Positions 8,226-13,719 of a stretch of 22,830 bases of DNA are shown one piece after another; within the stretch, counting starts at the first letter, position 1; each line of letters starts with the position of its first letter. Under the pieces are notes generated by a model. The model made no database searches. It saw nothing but the letters and a program-made list of their open reading frames with translations, and had not been told where the DNA came from. The position numbers were made by a program, and so were the translations under genes. The DNA is from CAZGSV01 sp964528605 (lineage in GTDB: Bacteria; Armatimonadota; Zipacnadia; CAZGSV01), in NCBI GenBank assembly GCA_964528605.1, contig CAZGSV010000052.1, positions 1 to 22,830 on the forward strand, written 5' to 3'.

Positions 8226-8330
8226 CCACCTCCCTGAGGGGTCTCGCTACGCAAGAAACGCATCGCTGCCCTTACGGTCACGGATGGGGAGGCCCAGGAG
8301 GGCCACCTCCCTGAGGGGTCTCGCTACGCA
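8226..8330. repeat. 28-base direct repeat pair (8226-8253 and 8303-8330)
   Basis: The same 28 bases occur twice, offset by 77. The right-hand copy encodes part of the adaptor C-terminus (LRSETPQGG). The left-hand copy lies in the gap before the permease start and supplies its Shine-Dalgarno sequence GGGAGG. The sides flanking the exact core stay partly similar. A local tandem duplication that copied the adaptor tail into the leader of the next gene is the simplest explanation. Confidence 0.85.
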
Positions 8331-10023
8331 GGAACCCGCCGGCGCCGCCCATTCGCTGACCCATCGCGCGTGCCCGCTGTGCCCGATCGCTGTTCTCGCC
8401 GCCTGGCGCCGCCGACAAGCCCGACAACACTACCTCGGCGCCCTCGCGCACTCCCTCCAGAATCTCCGTCGTCTCGTCCCCGACCAGGCCGACCTCCACC
8501 GGGACTTGGACGTTCCGCTCATCCTCCCGCACGGTCAGCGCGTAGCCGTCACCCACCCTCTGAAGTGCACTACTCGGGAGGTAAAGCGTGTTCTCCACTT
8601 GCTTGACCGTGAACTCGCAGGTGGTGGTCATACCAGGCAGCAGCCGCGGATCCCGGTCCGTTATCTCGACCGTGACCAACACCGTCGCAATGTTCTGCTG
8701 GATCACAGCCTGCGGGTCCACGCGCCTGACTACTCCCGCGAAGGCGTCGTCAGGAAGCGCGTCCACTGTCATTCGGGCCGCCTGCCCAACCGCCAGATCG
8801 GCAACATCGGACTCATCCACCTGTACGTCCACAAACATCCTCGAGATGTCGCCCAGCAGGACGAGCGTAGTCCCCCCGGTGACTGAGGCGCGACCGGCGG
8901 AGGCGACGATGGTTCCCTGCTCGACGAGTTTCTGGAGGATAACCCCATCCCTGGGCGCAGTGACCGTCGTGTATCCCAGCATCGTATTGGTGTTTTGCAC
9001 CTGAGCCTGTGCCCGGTCCACCGTCGCTTTCGAGCTTGCTACATCCGCCTGGCGCACCTTCTGCTGCACCCCCTGCGCGCGGGCGCTCTCCAAGCCTGCT
9101 TCGGCCTGCGCCACCCGCCCCTGCGCGACTTCTAACTCCGCCGCCTGATCCTCATCCAGCGTCCTCCACCGTTCCGTCGCGCTGGTGAGATCTGCCTCAG
9201 CCTGCTCCACGCGCGTCTGACCACTGCGCAGCTCTGCCGCCTGACTCGTGGCTAGTGTGTCAGACTGCTGCTGAGCAACGGCAAAAGCCGCCTTTGCCGC
9301 CTCGTACCTGCTCTGCACCGTCTCCAACTCGCTCTGCGGAATGAGCCCCTCGTCTTTCAGCCCTTTCGACCGCTCCAGTTCCTTCTCCGCCACGTTCAGA
9401 TCGGCCTTCGCCTTGTCCAAGGAGGTAGCCGTCTGCACGCGTGCCTGCGGCTGGGTTACCTCCTGTAGGCGCTCCAAATCCTTTTGCGCCGACTCCACCG
9501 CGGCCGTGGCCTTGTCCAGGGTCGCCTTCGCCTGAACCCGCGCCTGCGGCTGGGTGACGTTCCGAAGCCGCTGGACGTCCTTAAGGCTCGAAGTGTAACC
9601 GATCTCCGCCTGCGCGATGCTGGCTCGGCTTAGTTGCGGCTGCACCGCGGACTGGTCCCGCGCTTGCGACAGCCTCGCCTGAGCCACGGTCAGGTCAGCC
9701 GCCGCCTGATCGTAAGCCGTCTGGCTATCCGTGGGGTCAATCTTTGCGATCAGATCTCCGGCCTTGACCTTGTCGCCTACCTCTACCGCCAAGACGTCCA
9801 CCATGCCGCCCGCGTATGACTTCACCTCCACCTTCGACAACGGCCTGATGGTGCCGTCAGCGGTCACGGTCTTGCGCACCGTGCCGCGCTGCACAGTCAT
9901 GACCCGCGCCTTTGGCTCGGCGGGGCTGCGACCCAAACGTCCCCGCACCCAAAAACCCCCCGCGCCCAGCAGCAACACCACAACCACAATGATTATCCTC
10001 ATGCGTCTCAGAATGCGTCTCAC
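8278..10023 (-). CDS. MacA/HlyD-like periplasmic adaptor with a long coiled-coil hairpin
   Basis: A 581-residue membrane fusion protein that would link the permease to the TolC-like channel. GTG 10023 is preferred, with GAGG seven bases upstream; ATG 10002 is an alternative. Residues 9-23 form the membrane anchor. The first half of the biotinyl-lipoyl domain is GGMVDVLAVEVGDKVKAGDL (72-91) and the second half GYTTVTAPRDGVILQKLVEQ (350-369). Between them lies an alpha hairpin of about 240 residues, far longer than the short hairpin of many MacA proteins, with VTQPQARVQ repeated at 156-164 and 189-197. Then come a beta barrel (about 390-475) and the membrane-proximal domain to about 540. The tail after 540 is Gly/Pro-rich. 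It stands between the Spy-like genes and the permease. Confidence 0.92.
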   Translation of the reverse strand: MRRILRRMRIIIVVVVLLLGAGGFWVRGRLGRSPAEPKARVMTVQRGTVRKTVTADGTIRPLSKVEVKSYAGGMVDVLAVEVGDKVKAGDLIAKIDPTDSQTAYDQAAADLTVAQARLSQARDQSAVQPQLSRASIAQAEIGYTSSLKDVQRLRNVTQPQARVQAKATLDKATAAVESAQKDLERLQEVTQPQARVQTATSLDKAKADLNVAEKELERSKGLKDEGLIPQSELETVQSRYEAAKAAFAVAQQQSDTLATSQAAELRSGQTRVEQAEADLTSATERWRTLDEDQAAELEVAQGRVAQAEAGLESARAQGVQQKVRQADVASSKATVDRAQAQVQNTNTMLGYTTVTAPRDGVILQKLVEQGTIVASAGRASVTGGTTLVLLGDISRMFVDVQVDESDVADLAVGQAARMTVDALPDDAFAGVVRRVDPQAVIQQNIATVLVTVEITDRDPRLLPGMTTTCEFTVKQVENTLYLPSSALQRVGDGYALTVREDERNVQVPVEVGLVGDETTEILEGVREGAEVVLSGLSAAPGGENSDRAQRARAMGQRMGGAGGFLRSETPQGGGPPGPPHP

Positions 10024-10094
10024 ATTCTCACCTCTAACCTACTCTCGCGCCTACGCTATGCGCGAGCGCATCCACAAATCGCGTCGTGCATCAT

Positions 10095-10751
10095 CTACGA
10101 ACCCCCGCCCCGCGCTCCTCGACCTCCAAACCCTTGCGAGCCGCCCTGTGCTCCCGGACCGCCCTGGCCGCCCTGCGGCGGGCCGCCTGCGAAACGCCCT
10201 CTCATGCCCATTGGGCCTAGTCCATTTTCCAGAATACCCAAAGACGTGCAGCGCACCTGTGCGCTCAGCGGCAACTGCTTCAAAAGTGCAGCATCAGCCG
10301 CTTCCATCCTCTCCCGATATTGGGCCAGCGCCGCCCTATACGCCTCCAACGCCTGCCCCAATTCCTGTTCTGTAACCCTGCTCTTCTGGGCCGTCTGGCG
10401 CAGGTTGTTCAGTTGCTCCGTCAACACCCGGCGCGCCTCCTCTTTCGCGGCCAGCGCCTGCTTCACGGGCTCCTTCTGGGCGTCGCCCAGTTGTGCCTGC
10501 TCCAGCAGCCGGGCGACCATCCGCGCTCTGATTGCAGCCCGGTCGGGTTCGCTGAGGCGCGCCCCGGGCTGCCCTTGCCTGCCTGCTTCCCGCCCGCGTT
10601 GTCTCAGCTGCGCGTTGCGAGACGGCGCTCGGGTGTCCCGCTGCTGGAGCCGGGGGCGAATCACATAGCCGTACACAAGCACCCCGCACAGCCCGATGAG
10701 CGGTAGCAGGCTCACGAGCGTCCACAGCGTCTGCTTCCTCAGCCGGCGCAT
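10095..10751 (-). CDS. Membrane-anchored Spy/CpxP-like periplasmic protein (paralogue A)
   Basis: A 218-residue protein with an N-terminal membrane anchor or uncleaved signal (about 9-31), a charged linker, a helical region (about 66-160) and a Gly-rich tail. The helical part, with repeated Glu/Gln/Arg and TEQLNNLRQTAQKSRVTEQE, is of the kind found in CpxP/Spy/CnrX-like periplasmic proteins, which act as chaperones or sensors. It is clearly related to the next upstream gene: both share the block around LPLSAQ-x-RCTSLGI, then ENGLG and MGMRG (about 160-185), with a single Cys168. ATG 10751 is preferred over the TTG three codons upstream. It lies 71 bases before the adaptor gene and is likely co-transcribed with it. 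No specific function is known to me. Confidence 0.72.
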   Translation of the reverse strand: MRRLRKQTLWTLVSLLPLIGLCGVLVYGYVIRPRLQQRDTRAPSRNAQLRQRGREAGRQGQPGARLSEPDRAAIRARMVARLLEQAQLGDAQKEPVKQALAAKEEARRVLTEQLNNLRQTAQKSRVTEQELGQALEAYRAALAQYRERMEAADAALLKQLPLSAQVRCTSLGILENGLGPMGMRGRFAGGPPQGGQGGPGAQGGSQGFGGRGARGGGS

Positions 10752-10836
10752 GCCGACCAACTCGCTCTTGGCCTCCCGTAGGCGTTGTTCCCCATACGCG
10801 GGCTAGCCGACCACCACTCTACCCCAGACTGCCCGT

Positions 10837-10853
10837 CCCCGCCTCTGGCGGGG
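10837..10853. repeat. Short perfect hairpin, CCCCGCC/GGCGGGG
   Basis: CCCCGCC (10837-10843) and GGCGGGG (10847-10853) pair around TCT in the gap between the two Spy-like paralogues. The same arms with a TTT loop recur at 14746-14762, so this may be a small dispersed palindrome or a processing or attenuation hairpin. Confidence 0.45.
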
Positions 10854-10887
10854 TTGGACCAGATCGGTGACCATCCAGCGCTCTTCT

Positions 10888-11553
10888 TCACTCAGCCCCT
10901 CTGCGAGCCCCTTGCTCCGGTCGCTGGGACCCGCCCGGCCCGCCTCCACGTCCGCCCACAGCCCCGCCTCTCATGCCCATCATGCCTAATCCGTTCTCCA
11001 TAATCCCCAACGACGTGCAGCGCGCCTGTGCGCTTAGTGGCAACTGCTTCGCTAAGGCAGCGTCCGCCGCCTGCAACTTCTCCTGGTAGCGGGCGAGCGC
11101 CCCCCGGTAGGCCTCCAGTGCCTGCTGAAGTTCTTGCTCAGTTGGGCCGCTCTTGTTTGCCGTGCGCTGGAGACTGGTCAGTTCCTCGGTGAGAGCCTGG
11201 CGAGCCTCGTCCTTGGCCTTCAGTGCCGCCCTGACGGCCCCAGCCTGCTCGTCGTTGAGTTCGGCACTTTGGATCATGCGATCTACCATCTGTGCTCTCA
11301 TCTGGGCGCGGTCACCCCCGCCGCCGCCTTGGCGGGACTCTCTCGCCCCAGCCCCCGCGCCACCGGGCCCGCCCATCGGGCCCCCTCCGCCGCCTTGGCG
11401 GGACTCTGTCCCCCCGGCGCCACCGGGTCCGCCCGTTGTGCCTCCGGCGGCAGGCTGCCTCGCCCTAGCACAGCCTGAGAAGGAGGCTGCAACCAACCCC
11501 GCTACGAACGGCAAAGCCAACATACGCACCCAAATGCGCCAGGTTCTCATCAT
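10888..11553 (-). CDS. Spy/CpxP-like lipoprotein (paralogue B)
   Basis: A 221-residue likely lipoprotein: the hydrophobic N-terminus ends in SFSGC with Cys28, although Phe at position -3 is not ideal for a lipobox. A Gly/Gln-rich linker contains ESRQGGGGG twice (50-58 and 72-80). A helical domain follows (about 82-170), in which AELNDEQAGAVRAAL resembles the LTxxQ repeat of Spy/CpxP, and a conserved block begins LPLSAQARCTSLGI (171-184) with Cys179. The tail is Gly/Arg-rich. It is paralogous to the gene downstream; together they look like a tandem duplication. GGGAGG precedes the start by five bases (ATG 11553) or eight (ATG 11550). Candidate ECF promoter P3 lies about 72 bases upstream. A periplasmic chaperone or ligand-binding role is inferred. 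Confidence 0.72.
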   Translation of the reverse strand: MMRTWRIWVRMLALPFVAGLVAASFSGCARARQPAAGGTTGGPGGAGGTESRQGGGGGPMGGPGGAGAGARESRQGGGGGDRAQMRAQMVDRMIQSAELNDEQAGAVRAALKAKDEARQALTEELTSLQRTANKSGPTEQELQQALEAYRGALARYQEKLQAADAALAKQLPLSAQARCTSLGIMENGLGMMGMRGGAVGGRGGGPGGSQRPEQGARRGAE

Positions 11554-11624
11554 CCTAACCTCCCGCGCTCTGCGCTCACATCTCGCCGGCTGTGTCCTGC
11601 CGACATGCCGGCCTCGTTCATGTA

Positions 11625-11650
11625 GTGGAGGCCCCTCCCAAAAGGTTACA
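11625..11650 (-). promoter_or_regulatory. Candidate ECF-sigma promoter P3 of the efflux block
   Basis: Reading leftward, TGTAAC (11650-11645), 17 bases, then CAC (11627-11625). The same spacing and boxes occur before the sigma gene (P2) and the broken secreted-protein gene (P1). A TGTAAC-type -35 with an AAC core is typical of ECF sigma factors; CAC as a -10 core is not standard, so the call rests on the shared pattern and position. The predicted start leaves a leader of roughly 65 bases before ATG 11553. Confidence 0.5.
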
Positions 11651-11763
11651 CATGGCCTGCCCCAGGTGTGCCCGGCTTAGTCTAGGTTGCGCTGATCTGG
11701 CTGCCCTTGTGCCCGCGGTACCGCGTCTGAGCGGTGTCCACGACAACCTACTCCCAGCCGCTC

Positions 11764-11850
11764 TCAGTGCCAGTAGGCCCGTTTGCTGATGACCTCTTCT
11801 ACCCGCCGTACGGCGGCGACTGTCGCCAGGATCAGGACCGGCACCGCCAT
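11764..11850 (-). CDS. Possible 28-residue membrane peptide
   Basis: ATG 11850 opens a 28-codon frame beginning MAVPVLILATVAAV and ending in RAYWH before TGA. GAAGG lies eight bases upstream. The first half is hydrophobic and could form a short membrane helix, followed by basic residues. It sits in the 431-base gap between the one-blade secreted protein and paralogue B. Its size makes chance occurrence quite possible and I recognise no family, so I offer it only as a candidate. The rest of this gap holds promoter P3 and the hairpin at 11932-11965; I see nothing else in it. Confidence 0.22.
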   Translation of the reverse strand: MAVPVLILATVAAVRRVEEVISKRAYWH

Positions 11851-11931
11851 TGATTTCGCCTTCTCCACTGCTCACGATCGTTCCCGGTCCGGGCGGTCTC
11901 TCCGCTAACTGCGAGGCAATTGGGGGGTGGG

Positions 11932-11965
11932 GGGTCCGGGCCATGTTCGCCCACGGCCCGGACCC
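11932..11965 (-). terminator. Strong hairpin after the one-blade secreted protein gene
   Basis: GGGTCCGGGCC (11932-11942) and GGCCCGGACCC (11955-11965) form a perfect 11-bp stem with a 12-base loop, 19 bases past the stop at 11985. On the leftward transcript it is followed by a C-rich run and AATT rather than a T tract. It may be a weak terminator, an mRNA 3' end protector or an attenuator that lowers readthrough into the efflux genes. Confidence 0.5.
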
Positions 11966-11984
11966 GCTTAACTCAGTCGAGCCA

Positions 11985-12281
11985 TCACCACTGGGGGGTG
12001 CCGGGCGGTTGCTGCGGCGCGGGAATCTCAGTGTGCGCGATCAACTCGAGGGTGTTGGCGTCGAACTTGTAGAGCCTCGACCCAGACACCACGAACACAG
12101 CCTGTGCCGTCACAGCGATCGCTGCGGGCCTCGCCTGCTGGCCCCCCATGCCGGGACCTCTCCCGCCTCCTTGCGGGTAGCCGCCCGGCGGGCCTGGTTG
12201 CGCCACGGCGAAGGTTACCAGGCCTGCCAGAATGACCACACACACGGCCACTGCGAGCACAACTGAGCGGTGCCTCCACAT
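11985..12281 (-). CDS. Small secreted protein with a single beta-propeller-like blade
   Basis: A 98-residue protein. Residues 1-27 form a signal peptide (hydrophobic core 7-26, cleavage near AVA-Q). A Gly/Pro-rich stretch (29-50) is followed by AAIAVTAQAVFVVSGSRLYK and FDANTLELIAHTEIPAP, which looks like one blade of a PQQ/WD-type beta propeller. A single blade cannot close a propeller, so the protein is either a stand-alone small family, an oligomer subunit or a remnant. GGGAGG lies nine bases before ATG 12281, so translation looks healthy. It follows the broken secreted-protein gene and shares its direction and probably promoter P1. I do not know a defined function. Confidence 0.62.
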   Translation of the reverse strand: MWRHRSVVLAVAVCVVILAGLVTFAVAQPGPPGGYPQGGGRGPGMGGQQARPAAIAVTAQAVFVVSGSRLYKFDANTLELIAHTEIPAPQQPPGTPQW

Positions 12282-12325
12282 CTTGTCACACCTCCCTTCT
12301 TGAGAGGGCTTTCGCGGTCAGCGAT

Positions 12326-12352
12326 GTCGCCCGCCACCAACTGGCGGGCGAC
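12326..12352 (-). repeat. Perfect 11-bp hairpin upstream of the one-blade gene
   Basis: GTCGCCCGCCA (12326-12336) and TGGCGGGCGAC (12342-12352) pair around a five-base loop. It lies between the broken gene and the one-blade gene and could mark the 3' end of the former or act as an attenuator. A second imperfect hairpin (ACCACC with GGTGGT, about 12374-12402) lies next to it. Confidence 0.45.
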
Positions 12353-12381
12353 GCAAGCCTTCGAGCGGACGTAGCCACCAC

Positions 12382-12692
12382 CTGCTTGTCGGCAGGGAGG
12401 TGGTCACCATATCGTTGCGCCGCCTCGATACTCCACTGTCCAAGCATTGCCCTCTGACAGCGGCGCGGACTTCCTCCCGAGAGGCGCCCTGCGCCTTCAG
12501 CGCCTCGCGCTTGGCCTCTACCTGTGCACGCTGCTCGTCGGCCAGTTACTGCAGCCGCTGCGCTATCCGTCAACCGGGATGCATCCACCGAGGTCCGGAC
12601 GCCTGCTCCTCGGCGTGCCCCGCCCACATCGTCCCTAACCGCGTCAAACCGAGCGTCGCTAGCATTCCGGTCCATAACCACGTGCTCTTGAT
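12382..12692 (-). pseudogene. Broken gene for a small secreted LTDEQ-type protein
   Basis: Reading leftward from 12692, one frame gives a signal-peptide-like start (KSTWLWTGMLATLGLTRLG) ending near HAEEQ. It then meets TGA at codon 41 (12572-12570) and TAA at codon 49 (12548-12546), and continues in the same frame with LADEQRAQVEAKREALKAQG and ASREEVRAAVR. This is a helix pattern typical of small secreted proteins with 'LTDEQRAQVEAKV..LK..GAS.EEIR.AV'. Near 12450 the frame shifts by one to AMLGQWSIEAAQRYGDHLPA, the expected continuation. The codon placed nine bases after AAAGGAG is ATC, where ATG is expected. Candidate promoter P1 lies just upstream. Two nonsense codons, a frameshift and a lost start make this a pseudogene. 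The 3' end is approximate. Confidence 0.66.
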
Positions 12693-12727
12693 GTTGCTCC
12701 GCTCCTTTCTACGGGTTCGCCTGGCAA

Positions 12728-12753
12728 GTGGACTGATCTGCTTGCACGTTACA
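12728..12753 (-). promoter_or_regulatory. Candidate ECF-sigma promoter P1 (leftward)
   Basis: Reading leftward, TGTAAC (12753-12748), 17 bases, CAC (12730-12728). A start about seven bases later would place the transcript 5' end near 12720, directly before AAAGGAG and the ATC at 12692. It is divergent from P2, about 100 bases away, so the sigma operon and the leftward genes share one control region. Confidence 0.52.
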
Positions 12754-12850
12754 GGTGAGGGACGTTCTTTCTCCGCGTGGGGGGGGCCCACAAGACACGC
12801 CGCCCTCAGGCGCAAAGCGGCGCAATCTGTGGAAAATGGGGCCCTCATCG

Positions 12851-12876
12851 TGTAACCTATCCGCAAGTGCGCACAC
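12851..12876 (+). promoter_or_regulatory. Candidate ECF-sigma promoter P2 (autoregulation of the sigma gene)
   Basis: TGTAAC (12851-12856), 17 bases, CAC (12874-12876). It shares TGTAACCT with P3, and the spacing equals that in P1 and P3. Autoregulated promoters are common for ECF sigma genes. The predicted transcript start (about 12883) would lie just past ATG 12878, which raises a question about the true translation start. Confidence 0.5.
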
Positions 12877-12877
12877 C

Positions 12878-13459
12878 ATGTATCTAGAGGACACGAGCCA
12901 TGGCCTGCAGGCGGACCTGGAGGATATCCGCCGTTGTCAAAACGGCGACGGTGAGGGCTACCGGCGACTGGTGGAACGCTACCAGCAGCACGTGTCAGCG
13001 ATCATGTGGCGGTTCTCAAGGGACCCCGACACACATGAGGATCTCGTTCAGGAGGTATTCGTCGAAGCGTACAAGCAGCTGCCTACTTACCAGGCCAAGG
13101 CGGCGTTGGCCCACTGGCTGGCCCGCATCGCCACCCGTGTTGGCTACCGCTACTGGAAGCAGCAGAAGCGGGAGCGGGCTCTTGGGACCATCCCGCTGCA
13201 GGAATGGCATCAGGTACCCGAGGAGTCTGTCAATGACATGGCGCCGGAGGACGCCGCTGAACTGGTGCACCGACTGCTGGAGCAACTGCCGCCCCGCGAT
13301 CGGCTGGTTCTGACGTTCCGCTACCTTGAGGGACATAGCGTGGAGAAAACAAGTGAACTCACGGGGTGGAGCGAGTCGATGGTAAAGGTACAGACCTGGC
13401 GCGCGAGGCGGAAGTTAAGGCGGTTGCTGGAGAAGGCCGGCAAGGAGGCGGGCCGATGA
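12878..13459 (+). CDS. ECF sigma factor (RNA polymerase sigma-70 family)
   Basis: A 193-residue ECF sigma factor. Region 2 includes RDPDTHEDLVQEVFVEAYKQ (48-67), with DLVQEVF as the region 2.2 core. Region 4 runs from about 134 to 185 with LPPRDRLVLTFRYLEGHSVE (137-156) and a helix-turn-helix ending SESMVKVQTWRARRKLRRLL. No region 1.1 or 3 is present, as expected for ECF factors. ATG 12878 is the first plausible in-frame start but lacks a Shine-Dalgarno sequence. An ATG at 12900 has AGAGGA eight bases upstream but is in the wrong frame. The stop overlaps the next start as ATGA, so the two proteins are coupled. It should direct polymerase to promoters such as P1-P3. Confidence 0.9.
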   Translation: MYLEDTSHGLQADLEDIRRCQNGDGEGYRRLVERYQQHVSAIMWRFSRDPDTHEDLVQEVFVEAYKQLPTYQAKAALAHWLARIATRVGYRYWKQQKRERALGTIPLQEWHQVPEESVNDMAPEDAAELVHRLLEQLPPRDRLVLTFRYLEGHSVEKTSELTGWSESMVKVQTWRARRKLRRLLEKAGKEAGR

Positions 13460-13719
13460 ACGAGGAGGAAAGGCTTTCGAGGCTGGTGTTGAGAGCGCGG
13501 GCGGAGAGGCCGCCGCAGGTGGACGTCGCCGGCCGCGTGATGGCCGCGCTTTGGGCAAAGCGCGCCCCCCTTGAGGAGAGGGCCGACCCATTGACATGGG
13601 TAGCGGCCTCGTCCGCCGCCGCCGCCATTGCGGCGATAGTGATCGTGCTTGCCAGTGGCGACACCTGGCCGCAGGTACTAATGACAACACTGAGCGATCT
13701 GCCGTGGTGGGTGTTATGA
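13456..13719 (+). CDS. Small one-helix membrane protein, likely anti-sigma factor
   Basis: An 87-residue protein starting at ATG 13456, which overlaps the sigma stop (ATGA) with AAGGAGG seven bases upstream. Residues 1-45 are charged and cytoplasmic by prediction, including PPQVDVAGRVMAALW (19-33), a pattern common in the short cytoplasmic part of anti-sigma factors. Residues 47-67 form one transmembrane helix, and a tail of about 20 residues (DTWPQVLMTTLSDLPWWVL) lies outside. Size, topology and position match CnrY-type anti-sigma factors, which hold the sigma factor at the membrane. No zinc-binding HxxxCxxC motif is present. Function is inferred from topology and context, not from a family signature. 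Confidence 0.7.
   Translation: MNEEERLSRLVLRARAERPPQVDVAGRVMAALWAKRAPLEERADPLTWVAASSAAAAIAAIVIVLASGDTWPQVLMTTLSDLPWWVL

Noticed and set aside
9594..9599. A fourth TGTAAC box as an ECF promoter
   Set aside because: It is inside the adaptor gene on the wrong strand for any gene start, and no CAC lies 17 bases downstream.
11618..11944. A 108-codon open frame on the - strand in the gap before paralogue B
   Set aside because: It is Arg/Gly/Pro-rich, has no ribosome site, runs through the hairpin region and promoter P3, and shows no motif.
12900..13313. Start of a separate gene at ATG 12900 with a good ribosome site
   Set aside because: The 137-codon frame is a shadow of the sigma gene with no protein-like pattern. 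The ribosome site is recorded only as a puzzle about the sigma start.
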